64,000 nt of DNA from Leuconostocaceae bacterium ESL0723 (GCA_029392055.1 CP113928.1:494501-558500); one strand, 5' to 3'. Counted from the stretch's first letter, positions 53,585-63,311 are shown. The notes: generated from the sequence alone by a model not told the origin. Numbers and translations are program-made.

Positions 53585-56011
53585 ATGGGATATAATCACC
53601 AAGAAATCGAGAAAAAATGGCAGCACTACTGGGACCAGCACCAGACTTTTAAGGCCGTTGACCAGTCTGATAAGCCTAAGTACTATGCCCTCGATATGTT
53701 CCCTTATCCATCTGGTCAAGGCCTGCACGTTGGCCATCCTGAAGGCTACACGGCCACTGATATTATCAGTCGTTACAAGCGGGCGAAGGGCTTTGACGTA
53801 TTGCACCCAATGGGTTGGGATGCCTTTGGTTTGCCTGCCGAGCAGTACGCTATTAAGACCGGTCATAACCCGGCTACTTTCACCAACAAAAACATTAGCA
53901 TCTTCAAAAAGCAGATTAAGTCACTAGGTTTTTCCTATGATTGGAACCGCGAAATTAACACCACCGATCCAAAGTACTACAAGTGGACCCAGTGGATTTT
54001 TGAGAAGCTCTATGAGAAGGGCTTGGCCTATGAAGACGAAATCATGGTTAACTGGGCGCCCGATTTCCCTGGTGGAGGAATCGTTGTCTCTAACGAAGAG
54101 GTGGTTGATGGTAAGACGGAACGTGGTGGTTATCCAGTTTACCGTAAGCCTATGAAGCAGTGGGTCTTAAAGATTACGGCCTACGCCGACCGCTTGATTG
54201 ATGACTTGGAAGAGTTGGATTGGCCTGAAGCCATCAAGGAACAGCAACGGAACTGGATTGGCCGTTCGGTTGGGGCCATGGTTACCTTCACGGTTGATGA
54301 CTTGGATGCCAAGATTCAGGCCTTCAGTACTCGGGCTGACACCCTCTTTGGGGCCAGCTATATCGTTTTGGCACCTGAGCACGAACTGGTGGACCAGTTG
54401 GTGACTGATGACCAAAAGGACGCCATTGCGGCCTACCGGAAGGAAATTGCTAGCAAGTCTGACCTGGAACGGACGGACTTAAACAAGGATAAGTCTGGCG
54501 CCTTCACTGGTAGTTATGCCATTAACCCAGTTAACGGTGAAAAGCTGCCAATCTGGATTGCCGACTATGTTCTGGCTTCCTACGGAACCGGGGCGGTCAT
54601 GGGTGTGCCAGCCCACGACCAACGTGACTGGGACTTTGCCAAGCGCTTTGACCTGCCCATCACGCCAGTTATTGCCGGTGGCGACATTGAAAAAGAAGCC
54701 TACAGTGGGGAAGGTCCTCACATCAACTCTGGCTTCCTAGACGGCTTGGACAAGGTCGAGGCCATTGATAAGATGGTTGATTGGCTGGTTGAGCACGGTG
54801 CCGGTGAAAAGAAGGTCAACTACCGTCTGCGCGACTGGGTCTTCTCCCGGCAGCGTTACTGGGGTGAGCCAATTCCAGTCATTCACTGGGAGGATGGCAC
54901 CCAGTCCTTGGTACCTGAGGACGAGCTGCCCCTACGGCTCCCAGAGTTAAATCAAGACCAAATGAAACCTTCTGGTACCGGTGAGTCACCTCTGGCAAAC
55001 GCTACTGACTGGCTCAACGTTACTAGGGAAGATGGCGTTAAGGGCCGCCGTGAGACCAACACCATGCCACAGTGGGCTGGTTCATCCTGGTACTACCTGC
55101 GCTACATTGACCCCCATAACAATCAGGCCTTTGCTGATTATGACAAGCTAAAGTACTGGATGAACGTTGATCTCTACATTGGTGGAGCGGAACACGCCGT
55201 GCTCCACCTGCTCTACGCCCGTTTCTGGTACAAGTTCCTCTACGATTTGGGTCTGGTACCTACCAAGGAACCATTCCACAAGTTGGTTAACCAGGGTATG
55301 ATTTTGGGTGAAAACCACGAGAAGATGTCTAAGTCCCGTGGTAACGTGGTTAACCCCGATGAGATTGTTAAGAACTATGGGGCTGACACCCTGCGGGTCT
55401 ATGAAATGTTCATGGGTCCTCTAACCCAGGCTAAGCCTTGGTCAGAAGAAGGGGTGACCGGTTCTAGGCGTTGGTTAGACCGGGTATGGCGTCTGTTGAT
55501 TGACGACCAGGACCAGCTCCGTGACCATGTCACTAACTACAACCCCGGTGATTTGGATAAGATTTATAATCAGACGGTTAAGAAGGTGACCGACGACATC
55601 GAAAACCTGCGCTTTAACACGGCCATCTCCCAGTTGATGATTTTCGTGAACGAGGCCTACAAGTCTGAAGCCCTGCCAGTTAAGTACATGGACGGCTTCA
55701 TTCAGATGCTGGCACCATTTGCGCCTCACATTGCTGAGGAACTATGGTCCCGTCTGGGCCACGACGAATCCTTGACTTACGCCCCTTGGCCTGAATACGA
55801 TGAAAAAGCCCTGGTTGATACCAGTGTAGAAGTCGTCTTCCAGGTTAATGGTAAGGTCCGTGGCAAAGCGATGTTGCCAGCTGATGCCAGCCAAGATGAT
55901 ATGATTGCGGCGGCCAAGGCCGAAGATAACGTTAAGAAGTTCATTGATGGTAAGACCATCCAAAAGATTATTGCCATCCCAGTTAAGTTCGTTAACATCG
56001 TGGCAAAGTAA
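53585..56011 (+). CDS. leuS: Leucyl-tRNA synthetase
   Basis: The 808-residue class I synthetase charges tRNA-Leu. It has the HIGH-type motif in '[20 protein letters not shown]' (about 40-59), an editing CP1 insertion (about 220-400) and KMSKS in '[20 protein letters not shown]' (about 577), followed by the anticodon-binding domain and the C-terminal '[18 protein letters not shown]'. AAGGAG lies before the ATG at 53585. Expression is set by the T-box just upstream. Confidence 0.97.
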   Translation: MGYNHQEIEKKWQHYWDQHQTFKAVDQSDKPKYYALDMFPYPSGQGLHVGHPEGYTATDIISRYKRAKGFDVLHPMGWDAFGLPAEQYAIKTGHNPATFTNKNISIFKKQIKSLGFSYDWNREINTTDPKYYKWTQWIFEKLYEKGLAYEDEIMVNWAPDFPGGGIVVSNEEVVDGKTERGGYPVYRKPMKQWVLKITAYADRLIDDLEELDWPEAIKEQQRNWIGRSVGAMVTFTVDDLDAKIQAFSTRADTLFGASYIVLAPEHELVDQLVTDDQKDAIAAYRKEIASKSDLERTDLNKDKSGAFTGSYAINPVNGEKLPIWIADYVLASYGTGAVMGVPAHDQRDWDFAKRFDLPITPVIAGGDIEKEAYSGEGPHINSGFLDGLDKVEAIDKMVDWLVEHGAGEKKVNYRLRDWVFSRQRYWGEPIPVIHWEDGTQSLVPEDELPLRLPELNQDQMKPSGTGESPLANATDWLNVTREDGVKGRRETNTMPQWAGSSWYYLRYIDPHNNQAFADYDKLKYWMNVDLYIGGAEHAVLHLLYARFWYKFLYDLGLVPTKEPFHKLVNQGMILGENHEKMSKSRGNVVNPDEIVKNYGADTLRVYEMFMGPLTQAKPWSEEGVTGSRRWLDRVWRLLIDDQDQLRDHVTNYNPGDLDKIYNQTVKKVTDDIENLRFNTAISQLMIFVNEAYKSEALPVKYMDGFIQMLAPFAPHIAEELWSRLGHDESLTYAPWPEYDEKALVDTSVEVVFQVNGKVRGKAMLPADASQDDMIAAAKAEDNVKKFIDGKTIQKIIAIPVKFVNIVAK

Positions 56012-56018
56012 TTTTAAT

Positions 56019-56034
56019 CCCACCTGAAGGTGGG
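56019..56034 (+). other. Intercistronic mini-hairpin (leuS-murJ)
   Basis: CCCACC (56019-56024) pairs with GGTGGG (56029-56034) around TGAA. No T-run follows, so read-through from leuS into murJ is likely. Confidence 0.6.
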
Positions 56035-56066
56035 GGTACATAATTATTCTAGTGAAAGGAAACGTC

Positions 56067-58088
56067 ATGACTACAGGAAGGCCGTCAGATCCCAAACAAC
56101 CTGATGAGCAGGCAGCCATCCAGGTTGAAAAAATTGAGTTTGATGGTGATTTGGTGACCGGTGCTGAGCTCCTAGAGCGGCTCCACATTGAGTTGAAACC
56201 AGTAAAACCAGTCGGCAAAGGCGCGCAGGCTGGCCGTCATTTTTTCCCAAAACGCAGCCAGCGTTCGCAACCATCAAGAGAGCGTGAACGGACTCAAGGC
56301 AGTGCTGCGCCCCGTCACGCTGCTACCCACCGGGGGCAGGGTAAGTCGCAAGGACCTCAGCAGCAACCTGTCCAAGAAACCGCCTTTGAAGCTGCCCAAC
56401 CAGAATTAGACCAGCTCCAAGCGGCTGATCCGACTGACCCAGTCATTGATGGGCTCGCTGGTACCGATGATGATAACCAGGCGGGTAAGACCTTGCTTAG
56501 GGGATCAATCTGGCTTTCAATCGGTAACATTGTGTCACGTCTTTTAGGGGCAGCCTTTATTTTACCCTGGTTGATTATGCTGGGAACCAACGCTAACCGA
56601 GCCAATGCGCTCTTTTCACAGGGCTACACCATCTACGGCATCCTGCTAGCGATTGCTACCTTTGGTTTTCCCTCGGCAATTTCGAAGGTCATCGGTCAGC
56701 TGATGGCTAAAAAGGATGGTAACCAGGTCCAGGCCCTGACCAAGCAGTCGATGTATGTCGGCCTGGGCCTGGGGGTCGTGTTCGGCTTCCTACTTTATGT
56801 GGGCGCACCCCTCCTATCAAATGGTAACCCCAACGTGGTACCAGTCTTGCGCTCACTGGCACCGGCGGTCCTAGTCTTTCCGCTGATGTCGATGATTCGT
56901 GGGGTCTTTCAAGGTCACCAGCTGATGCACGTTTCGGCCTTGTCAGATATTGTGGAACAGATTGCCCGGATTGTTTATTTGCTGACAGCGACAGTTGTCA
57001 TCTTGCATGCCAACCCAGACAACTGGTTAGGCGTGGTGGTCCAGGCCACCTTTGCCGCCTTTATCGGGGCCGCCTTCAGCCTGCTGGTTCTTTTGTGGGG
57101 CTGGCTTAAGTATTATCCAATTATCATGCCTCGGGGCGGCCAGAGCGGGGGGAAACAGGCCCTGGCCCTGGTTACCCATATTTTGAAGGAATCCTGGCCC
57201 TTTGTGGTGATTGGTTCCTCAACTAATATTTTCCTCTTTGTTGACCAGTACACCTACTTCAACATTATGAAGGCCTTCTACAATTACACCAGTGACCAAC
57301 TCCAGGTTCAGTTTGCCCTGTTTAGTGCTAACCCCAACAAGTTGGTGATGATTGTGATTTCCTTTGCCATCAGTATTGCGACCACGGCCTTGCCACTGCT
57401 ATCGGGTAGTAAGGCGACCTTAACGACTCAGGAGGTCCGTGGTCAACTCGACCAGGTCCTACGGCTAACCATGTTGATTCTTTTGCCTAGTGCACTGGGC
57501 ATGTTTGCCATTGCTGGTCCGCTTTATAAGATGTTTTATCCGATTGATAGCACTAGTACGGCCGGGATTTATCTTTTGCAGTTCTCCACGATTCTGACGG
57601 TAATCCTGAGTCTCTTTATGCTCCTCGCCTTGGTCTTACAGGCCCTGTCTGAAACCCGGACGGTGATGCGGGCCTTTGCCTATGGCCTGCTGATTAAATT
57701 AGTAGCCCAAATACCCTTCGTTTGGGCCCTTCAGGGCATGGGAGCTTTGATTGCAACGAGTTTGGGGATGGGCTTTGCGGTGCTTTATATGCTCAGTGAC
57801 CTGCGTCGTAATTACGACATTGATCTGCGGCAGATGGCACCTGACCTGGTCAAAATCCTGGGTGCATCCTTGGTCATGGCCCTGGTGGCCGCTGGGGTGG
57901 TTTGGCTGATGAGGACGCTCTTTTTGCCAGTCGATACCAAGTTGTCGGTATCGGTCGAAAGTATTGCCAGTGTCCTAGTAGCCGGTGTCGTTCTCTTCGT
58001 CCTTTACCTGCGTTTGGGCCTCTTAAACAGCCTACTGGGTAGCAAGATAAATCGACTACCGCGCTTCTTAGGGGGACAGCGTTCCTAA
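56067..58088 (+). CDS. murJ: MurJ/YtgP-type lipid II flippase (MOP superfamily) with long N-terminal extension
   Basis: The start at ATG 56067 (673 residues) is set by GAAAGGA 7 nt upstream. Residues about 140-665 form some 14 membrane helices of the MOP (SpoVB/YtgP/MurJ) fold; typical segments are 'GSIWLSIGNIVSRLLGAAFI', 'TFGFPSAISKVIGQLMAKKD' and 'MIRGVFQGHQLMHVSALSDI'. YtgP-type members flip lipid II in streptococci and bacilli. Residues 1-140 are a hydrophilic Gln/Arg/Pro/Ala-rich cytoplasmic extension ('KRSQRSQPSRERERTQGS' and following) not part of the transporter core. An O-antigen flippase is an alternative, but no polysaccharide cluster is present. Confidence 0.85.
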   Translation: MTTGRPSDPKQPDEQAAIQVEKIEFDGDLVTGAELLERLHIELKPVKPVGKGAQAGRHFFPKRSQRSQPSRERERTQGSAAPRHAATHRGQGKSQGPQQQPVQETAFEAAQPELDQLQAADPTDPVIDGLAGTDDDNQAGKTLLRGSIWLSIGNIVSRLLGAAFILPWLIMLGTNANRANALFSQGYTIYGILLAIATFGFPSAISKVIGQLMAKKDGNQVQALTKQSMYVGLGLGVVFGFLLYVGAPLLSNGNPNVVPVLRSLAPAVLVFPLMSMIRGVFQGHQLMHVSALSDIVEQIARIVYLLTATVVILHANPDNWLGVVVQATFAAFIGAAFSLLVLLWGWLKYYPIIMPRGGQSGGKQALALVTHILKESWPFVVIGSSTNIFLFVDQYTYFNIMKAFYNYTSDQLQVQFALFSANPNKLVMIVISFAISIATTALPLLSGSKATLTTQEVRGQLDQVLRLTMLILLPSALGMFAIAGPLYKMFYPIDSTSTAGIYLLQFSTILTVILSLFMLLALVLQALSETRTVMRAFAYGLLIKLVAQIPFVWALQGMGALIATSLGMGFAVLYMLSDLRRNYDIDLRQMAPDLVKILGASLVMALVAAGVVWLMRTLFLPVDTKLSVSVESIASVLVAGVVLFVLYLRLGLLNSLLGSKINRLPRFLGGQRS

Positions 58089-58092
58089 GGCG

Positions 58093-58121
58093 TTGGCATA
58101 CCAGGGGTGCTATGATAAGAT
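58093..58121 (+). promoter_or_regulatory. Promoter of yitT-tautomerase
   Basis: TTGGCA (58093-58098), 17-nt spacer, TAAGAT (58116-58121), just after the murJ stop. Confidence 0.6.
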
Positions 58122-58179
58122 GGTTGCACGGTCCTTTGGACTGCTTAGATTTTTTAGATAATAAGGTGGGTAGCTTGTC

Positions 58180-59184
58180 ATGCGGATTCAGGATTACAAC
58201 TGGCGTAAAATCGGGCTGACAGTGGTATTTTTTGTTGTCAGTGTGGCCTTGCAAGTTTTCGGGTTAAATTCATTTTTAATCCCTAATCAAATTTTCTCGG
58301 TAGGCCTGACCGGTGCTTCCCAGCTGCTGTCAATCTTTTCTCAAGTCCTGTTCCACGTTAAGATTGATACCGGAATCTTCTTCCTACTCTTTAATATCCC
58401 AATTGGGATTATTGGTTGGCGCCTAATTAACGGTAGTTTTACGGTGCTGAGTTTCTTAAACTCAGTCTGTGTTTCCATCCTGCTGATTCTGGTACCGGCC
58501 CATCCCTTCACAACCCAGCCACTCCTAGCCTCGCTTTTTGGCGGGCTACTGGTCGGGGCTTCGATTGGCCTGGCCATGCGTTATGGTTTCTCGACTGGTG
58601 GTATGGATATCATTGCCATGATCGTTCAGAAACGGACGGGCCGTTCGATTGGGGCCTTCATGAACGTGGTTAACTTCATTATCGTCATGATTGCTGGTTC
58701 CTTCATTGGTTGGCAAAACGCGCTCTGGACCTTGATTGGCATCTATGCGACCGGTCGAGTGGTTGACACCCTCTATACTGGTTACCAAAAGGTAACTGCC
58801 CTGATTGTGACCACCAAGGGTGATGAAGTGGTCGATGCCCTGCACCACGACTTAATCCGCGGCATTACCATTCTGTCTTCTCGCGGGGCATATACCAAGC
58901 GGGACTCGACGACCTTGATGATGGTGCTGTCCCGTTATGAGCTCTTTGAGATGCAAGAAGCGGTCCGCGAGGTTGACCCGAAGGCCTTCATTAACTTCCT
59001 CAGTACGGTTAGTGTGGCCGGTGAATTCCTGGATTCAGACCGTCAGTTACAAATGAGGAAGTCAATGTCACCGCAGCGTGGTACGATTGAGGCACAGATT
59101 GCTGCCGAACAGCGGCTAGAAGACCAGCTGCAAAACCTGGATAACCAGTCTGGCAGTGATCAAAGTGGTAAGTCACAGTCGTAA
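58180..59184 (+). CDS. YitT family membrane protein (DUF161 plus DUF2179)
   Basis: The 334-residue protein has five to six N-terminal membrane helices ('IGLTVVFFVVSVALQVFGLN', 'SVGLTGASQLLSIFSQVL', 'FGGLLVGASIGLAMRYGFST') and the family's 'TGGMDIIAMIVQKRTGRSIG' segment, followed by a cytoplasmic DUF2179 domain (about 205-290, 'KVTALIVTTKGDEVVDAL', 'GAYTKRDSTTLMMVLSRYEL'). The substrate of YitT proteins is unknown. The polar C-terminal tail is Gln/Ser-rich. AAGGTGG lies about 10 nt before the ATG. The tautomerase gene follows after 23 nt. Confidence 0.87.
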   Translation: MRIQDYNWRKIGLTVVFFVVSVALQVFGLNSFLIPNQIFSVGLTGASQLLSIFSQVLFHVKIDTGIFFLLFNIPIGIIGWRLINGSFTVLSFLNSVCVSILLILVPAHPFTTQPLLASLFGGLLVGASIGLAMRYGFSTGGMDIIAMIVQKRTGRSIGAFMNVVNFIIVMIAGSFIGWQNALWTLIGIYATGRVVDTLYTGYQKVTALIVTTKGDEVVDALHHDLIRGITILSSRGAYTKRDSTTLMMVLSRYELFEMQEAVREVDPKAFINFLSTVSVAGEFLDSDRQLQMRKSMSPQRGTIEAQIAAEQRLEDQLQNLDNQSGSDQSGKSQS

Positions 59185-59207
59185 GACCAAGAGAAAGTAG
59201 GAAGCTT

Positions 59208-59393
59208 ATGCCCATTGTACAGATTGAGTTATTAGAAGGCCGCAGCCACGACCAGCTGGCTAAGTTAGTACAGGACGTTACCGACGTGATTGTTGAAGAT
59301 ACCGGGGCATCCCGTTCAGCCGTTCACGTAATTTTGCGCGAAATGAGTAAGGACCACTACGCCGTTGGTGGTACTTTAAAAAGTGATCAGTAA
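59208..59393 (+). CDS. 4-oxalocrotonate tautomerase family protein
   Basis: This 61-residue tautomerase-superfamily subunit begins 'MPIVQIELLEGRSHDQLAKL': after Met removal Pro becomes the N-terminal catalytic base, the family hallmark. A second conserved area is 'SAVHVILREMSKDHYAVGG', including an Arg expected to bind substrate. Such proteins form hexamers; the physiological substrate in lactic acid bacteria is unknown. No aromatic catabolism genes are nearby. GGAAG is a weak ribosome-binding site. Confidence 0.9.
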   Translation: MPIVQIELLEGRSHDQLAKLVQDVTDVIVEDTGASRSAVHVILREMSKDHYAVGGTLKSDQ

Positions 59394-59395
59394 GT

Positions 59396-59424
59396 AAAAA
59401 AGCAGCCTTTTTGGCTGCTTTTTT
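59396..59424 (+). terminator. Intrinsic terminator after the tautomerase gene
   Basis: AAAAAAGCAGCC (59396-59407) pairs with GGCTGCTTTTTT (59413-59424) around a 5-nt loop. Confidence 0.9.
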
Positions 59425-59441
59425 GCTGGCCCTTACCGTGC

Positions 59442-59470
59442 TTGATTTTTCTAATAAAAGGCTGTAGAGT
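59442..59470 (+). promoter_or_regulatory. Promoter of the guaB riboswitch operon
   Basis: TTGATT (59442-59447), 17-nt spacer, TAGAGT (59465-59470), placing the start of RNA a few bases before the aptamer P1. Confidence 0.55.
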
Positions 59471-59494
59471 ATTAGCAATAACTAAGTTAGTGAT

Positions 59495-59562
59495 TTGCAG
59501 ATATATCGCTGGAAAACGGCCAGCAGTTTCTACCACGCCCCAAAAGTCGTGACTATCCGCAA
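59495..59562 (+). promoter_or_regulatory. Purine (guanine-class) riboswitch aptamer
   Basis: P1: TTGCAGATA (59495-59503) with TATCCGCAA (59554-59562), one A-C mismatch. P2: GCTGG with CCAGC around AAAACGG. J2/3: AGTTTCTACC, the invariant core. P3: CACG with CGTG around a C/A-rich loop. J3/1: GACTAT; the base that pairs with ligand is C (59553), which specifies guanine rather than adenine. J1/2 is one base shorter than the common TATAATC. It lies upstream of guaB-guaB2-guaA. Confidence 0.88.
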
Positions 59563-59588
59563 GTGCGTTTTTATTGTTCTCTCAATAA

Positions 59589-59639
59589 AAAAAGCATTTG
59601 TCGGATCTGTATTCCTGCAAGTGCTTTTTATTGTTTTTT
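59589..59639 (+). terminator. Riboswitch terminator with mutually exclusive antiterminator
   Basis: AAAAAGCATTTG (59589-59600) pairs with CAAGTGCTTTTT (59618-59629) followed by a T-rich tail. The alternative fold pairs ATCCGCAAGTGC (the 3' strand of aptamer P1 and following bases, from 59555) with GCATTTG-T-CGGAT (59594-59606), with one bulged base. Guanine binding locks P1 and so allows the terminator: an off switch. Confidence 0.85.
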
Positions 59640-59671
59640 AGCCGGTGAACTAACAGATGGAAGGAGAGGAC

Positions 59672-60781
59672 ATGTCAAAATTTAGCATCAAGAACAAGTT
59701 CGTGCCCATGGGATTAACCTTTGAGGATGTCGATGTCGTAAAGGGGGGACCTGCGAAGGTCAAAGCCAGTGACGTGGACTTGTCGGTTTCGCTGACACCT
59801 AGTCTGTCTTTGAAGATTCCATTGCTGTCAGCGGCCATGGATACGGTTACTGATGCTAATTTTGCCACGGCCTTAGCCCAGTTTGGTGGCCTAGGGGTCA
59901 TCCACAAGAACATGACCATCGATGAGCAGGCCCAAGAAGTTGCCAAGGTTAAGGCAATTACCCCAGACACGGCTAAGTATCCGCAGGCTGCCGTTGACCA
60001 AAACGGCCACCTGCTGGTTGCCGGTGCGGTCGGGGTGACTAACGATACGGTTAAGCGGGTTAGTGCCATGGTTGCAACTGGCGTCGATGCCATTGTCTTG
60101 GATTCGGCCCATGGTCATTCTGAGGGTGTGCTGCGCAAGGTTAGCGAGGTCCGGGAAGCCTTTCCCGATTTGAACATCATTGCCGGCAACATTGCTACTC
60201 GGGCTGGAGCAGCGGCCCTTTACGATGCGGGTGCTGACGTGGTGAAGGTCGGCATTGGCCCTGGTTCAATTTGCACGACTCGGGTCGTGGCCGGCATTGG
60301 GGTTCCTCAGTTATCAGCTATCCGGGATGCAGCCCAAGAGGCCAAGGCTCGCGGCAAGAAGATTATCGCCGACGGTGGCGCTAAGACTGCTGAAGACATT
60401 TTAAAGGCGATTGCCATGGGTGGTAACGCCGTCATGCTCGGTTCAATGTTCTCTGGTACTGCTGAGACTCCTGGCGAGGTCTTCAGCGAAAATGGCCACA
60501 AGTACAAGGTTTACCGTGGTATGGGTTCAATCGCTGCCATGGAAAATGGTTCCAAGGACCGTTACTTCCAGGGTGAAGTCAATGAGTCCAAGAAGATGGT
60601 GCCAGAAGGCATCGAGGCCCGGGTAGCCTACAAGGGGACCCTGGCTGACATCTTGACTGACATTATCAGTCACTTAAAGGAGAACATGGCAGCCCTGGGT
60701 GCCCAGGATATTGATGAAGTTATCCGCTTAAACGATGTGAAGCGCTCAACTAAAGCCTTTGACTATCAGGCTTCAATCTAA
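59672..60781 (+). CDS. guaB: IMP dehydrogenase, CBS-less, with non-canonical C-terminus (catalytic paralogue)
   Basis: IMP dehydrogenase makes XMP from IMP with NAD+. The start at ATG 59672 (369 residues) follows AAGGAG; the frame from 59657 overlaps this site. Catalytic parts are intact: 'LLSAAMDTVTDA' (about 51), 'LDSAHGHSEGV' (143), the Cys loop 'VGIGPGSICTTRVVAG' (Cys201), 'IADGG' (232) and the flap with Arg297-Tyr298 in 'MENGSKDRYFQGEV', which marks IMPDH rather than GMP reductase. CBS domains are absent, as in other lactobacilli. Unusually, after 'PEGIEARVAYKG' the C-terminus diverges and lacks the canonical GGLRxGMGYxGA and GLRESHPHD segments. Confidence 0.9.
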   Translation: MSKFSIKNKFVPMGLTFEDVDVVKGGPAKVKASDVDLSVSLTPSLSLKIPLLSAAMDTVTDANFATALAQFGGLGVIHKNMTIDEQAQEVAKVKAITPDTAKYPQAAVDQNGHLLVAGAVGVTNDTVKRVSAMVATGVDAIVLDSAHGHSEGVLRKVSEVREAFPDLNIIAGNIATRAGAAALYDAGADVVKVGIGPGSICTTRVVAGIGVPQLSAIRDAAQEAKARGKKIIADGGAKTAEDILKAIAMGGNAVMLGSMFSGTAETPGEVFSENGHKYKVYRGMGSIAAMENGSKDRYFQGEVNESKKMVPEGIEARVAYKGTLADILTDIISHLKENMAALGAQDIDEVIRLNDVKRSTKAFDYQASI

Positions 60782-60810
60782 GTAGTAAAACAGTATCCAC
60801 GGAGAAAATA

Positions 60811-61767
60811 ATGACTGATAATAAAGATTTCCACGGCTTGGGCTACGATCAAACCCTGTTGGTACCAGCCGAGTCGAACGTTTTGCCCCACATGGTATCC
60901 CTGGCAACGACCTTGGCTGGTTTTAAGCTAAACATCCCGCTCCTGTCAAATGCCTTAGACCTGAGTGATGATGATTATGCCCTGCCAACGGCTTTAAATG
61001 GTGGTTTGGGTATTATCGCTAGTGAGCGCAATTTGGACGAGCAGGTTGGCAAGGTGAAGGCGATTAAGGACCATCAGGTGGACTTTGACACCTACCCCCA
61101 AGCCCTGGTGAACGAGCAAAAGCAGTTAAAGATTGGTGCTGAAGCCTGGTTAGTGGCCGATGCCCAGGAACGGATTGACCACCTAGTTGAAGCCGGTGCC
61201 GATGCCATTCTGTTGTACCTAGATACTGATTTAGGTGCTGACCAGCTCCAGGAAATTACGACTATTACTAAGCAGCACCCTGACACCTTGGTTTTGGTTG
61301 GTTTGGTTGAGGACCCTGAAGTTGCCCGTAAGCTCTACCAGGCTGGCGTGGACGGGGTCTTGGCTGGCCGGTCAATCAATTCAGCCCTGCCAAATGACAG
61401 TCACTATCCTTTCTTAACGGTGACGATGCAGGTTGCTGAAGTGGCTGCTGATTTTGACGGCAAGGCCGTCGTAGCAGCTGGTGGGATTCACTACTCCGGC
61501 GATGTGGTCAAGGCTTTAGCTGGCGGTGCTGATGCCGTCATGATTACCGATTACCTCGCTGGCGATGAAAGCGCCGATGATGCCATCTTCCAAATTGATG
61601 GTGGCCTCCGGGCCGGTATGGGTTACACTGGCTCGGCTACGGTCGCTGATTTGAAGGCCAAGGCCCAGTTTGTCCAGATTACGGACAACGGCCTGCGCGA
61701 GTCACACCCCCACGATGTTGAAATTACTAAACAGGCCCCTAACTACGTAGAGCAGGAGAGGGATTAA
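60811..61767 (+). CDS. IMPDH-like paralogue lacking the catalytic loop and flap
   Basis: The 318-residue protein aligns over its length with IMPDH ('[16 protein letters not shown]' near the start, '[20 protein letters not shown]', '[20 protein letters not shown]'), but the catalytic Cys loop is replaced by '[13 protein letters not shown]' (about 187), the substrate-site DSAHGHS by 'LYLDTDLG', and the roughly 65-residue flap is deleted. Its C-terminus is fully canonical: '[20 protein letters not shown]' then 'GLRESHPHD' at 294-302. It cannot be an IMPDH alone. It lies 29 nt after guaB with its own GGAGA site and overlaps guaA by one base. Likely a non-catalytic partner subunit (inference). Confidence 0.85.
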   Translation: MTDNKDFHGLGYDQTLLVPAESNVLPHMVSLATTLAGFKLNIPLLSNALDLSDDDYALPTALNGGLGIIASERNLDEQVGKVKAIKDHQVDFDTYPQALVNEQKQLKIGAEAWLVADAQERIDHLVEAGADAILLYLDTDLGADQLQEITTITKQHPDTLVLVGLVEDPEVARKLYQAGVDGVLAGRSINSALPNDSHYPFLTVTMQVAEVAADFDGKAVVAAGGIHYSGDVVKALAGGADAVMITDYLAGDESADDAIFQIDGGLRAGMGYTGSATVADLKAKAQFVQITDNGLRESHPHDVEITKQAPNYVEQERD

Positions 61768-63311
61768 TGGCAAATACGGTTGATAAAGTGCTGGTCCTGG
61801 ATTATGGGAGTCAGTACAACCAATTAATTACCCGTCGTATTCGTGAAATGGGTGTCTTTTCAGAATTAAAGTCTAACAAGATGACCATCGACGAAATCAA
61901 GGCCTACCAACCAAAGGCCATCATTTTGTCGGGGGGACCCAAGTCAGTTTATGACGATGATGCCTTTGGTATTGATCCCGAGGTTTTCAAACTAGGTATT
62001 CCAGTCCTTGGCGTTTGTTACGGTATGCAGTTAATGGCCCAGGGACTTGGCGGACAGGTTGCTGCTAACGCCGGTAACGGTGAGTTTGGTCAAACCGTGA
62101 TTACTAAGGTTGATGGTGGTAGCCGCTTGCTGGCTGATACGCCTGACCAGCAGGTGGTCCTAATGAGCCACGCCGATAACGTGACGGTTTTGCCAGATGG
62201 CTTTGAAGTGGCCGCCGGTTCTGAAAAAACACCGATTGCCGTAATCGCTAATGACAAGGCTGGGCTTTATGGGGTGCAGTTTCACGCCGAAACAACCTTG
62301 TCTGAGCACGGTAAGCAGATTCTAAAGAATTTCGTGATTAATATTGCTGGTGCCCAGGCCAACTGGAGCATGGACGGCTTTATTGACGAACAAATTCAAA
62401 AGATCCGTGACACGGTGGGGGACCGTAAGGTGCTCTTAGGTCTCTCCGGTGGGGTTGATTCTTCGGTCGTTGGCGTGCTCTTGCACCGGGCGATTGGGGA
62501 CCAGTTGGTTTCCATCTTCGTTGACCACGGTCTTCTGCGTAAAAACGAAGCCCAGCAGGTCATGGACATGTTGGGTGGTAAGTTTGGCTTGAACATTATC
62601 AAGGTCGATGCTCAGGAACGGTTCCTCAGCAAGTTGGCCGGTGTAACCGACCCTGAGCAAAAGCGTAAAATCATTGGAAACGAGTTTATCCAGGTGTTCA
62701 ATGATGAAGCCACTAAGCTCAATGGGATTGATTTCCTGGCCCAGGGAACCCTGTACACCGATGTGATTGAGTCTGGTACCGATACGGCCCAAACGATTAA
62801 GTCCCACCACAACGTTGGTGGCTTGCCTGAAGACATGCACTTCCAGCTGATTGAGCCGCTTAATAAGCTCTTCAAGGACGAGGTCCGTGAGATGGGGGAG
62901 AAGTTGGGCATGCCCCATGAGATGGTTTGGCGGCAACCTTTCCCTGGCCCTGGTTTAGGTATCCGGATTATGGGTGCCGTTACCGAGGACAAGCTCAAGA
63001 TTGTCCGGGATTCCGACTGGATTCTACGGGACGAAGTGGCCAAGGCCGGTCTAGAAGACCAGGTTTGGCAGTACTTCACCGTTTTGACCAATGTCCGTTC
63101 GGTCGGTGTGATGGGGGACTTTCGGACCTACGATTACACCGTTGCTGTCCGGGCCATCACCTCGGTCGATGGGATGACGGCCGACTTTGCTCGTCTACCT
63201 TGGGATCTCTTACAACGGGTTTCATCCCGAATTGTTAATGAGGTCGACCACGTTAACCGCGTAGTCTATGACATTACCTCTAAGCCACCGGCAACTGTCG
63301 AGTGGGAATGA
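61767..63311 (+). CDS. guaA: GMP synthase (glutamine-hydrolysing)
   Basis: The 514-residue enzyme aminates XMP to GMP. The class I glutaminase domain has Cys in '[17 protein letters not shown]' (about 85) and His/Glu in '[13 protein letters not shown]' (about 172; usually FHPE). The ATP-pyrophosphatase P-loop is '[17 protein letters not shown]' (about 224), and the C-terminal dimerisation domain ends '...[13 protein letters not shown]'. The start overlaps the stop of the IMPDH-like gene (TAATG), so the three genes form one coupled GMP-branch operon under the guanine riboswitch. Confidence 0.97.
   Translation: MANTVDKVLVLDYGSQYNQLITRRIREMGVFSELKSNKMTIDEIKAYQPKAIILSGGPKSVYDDDAFGIDPEVFKLGIPVLGVCYGMQLMAQGLGGQVAANAGNGEFGQTVITKVDGGSRLLADTPDQQVVLMSHADNVTVLPDGFEVAAGSEKTPIAVIANDKAGLYGVQFHAETTLSEHGKQILKNFVINIAGAQANWSMDGFIDEQIQKIRDTVGDRKVLLGLSGGVDSSVVGVLLHRAIGDQLVSIFVDHGLLRKNEAQQVMDMLGGKFGLNIIKVDAQERFLSKLAGVTDPEQKRKIIGNEFIQVFNDEATKLNGIDFLAQGTLYTDVIESGTDTAQTIKSHHNVGGLPEDMHFQLIEPLNKLFKDEVREMGEKLGMPHEMVWRQPFPGPGLGIRIMGAVTEDKLKIVRDSDWILRDEVAKAGLEDQVWQYFTVLTNVRSVGVMGDFRTYDYTVAVRAITSVDGMTADFARLPWDLLQRVSSRIVNEVDHVNRVVYDITSKPPATVEWE

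Noticed and set aside
59657-59671. Earlier ATG start for guaB
   Set aside because: The resulting codons overlap the AAGGAG Shine-Dalgarno that serves ATG 59672, and the added residues MEGED are not family-like.
60811-61767. The second IMPDH-like gene as a GMP reductase
   Set aside because: GMP reductases keep the catalytic Cys and the flap region; both are missing here.
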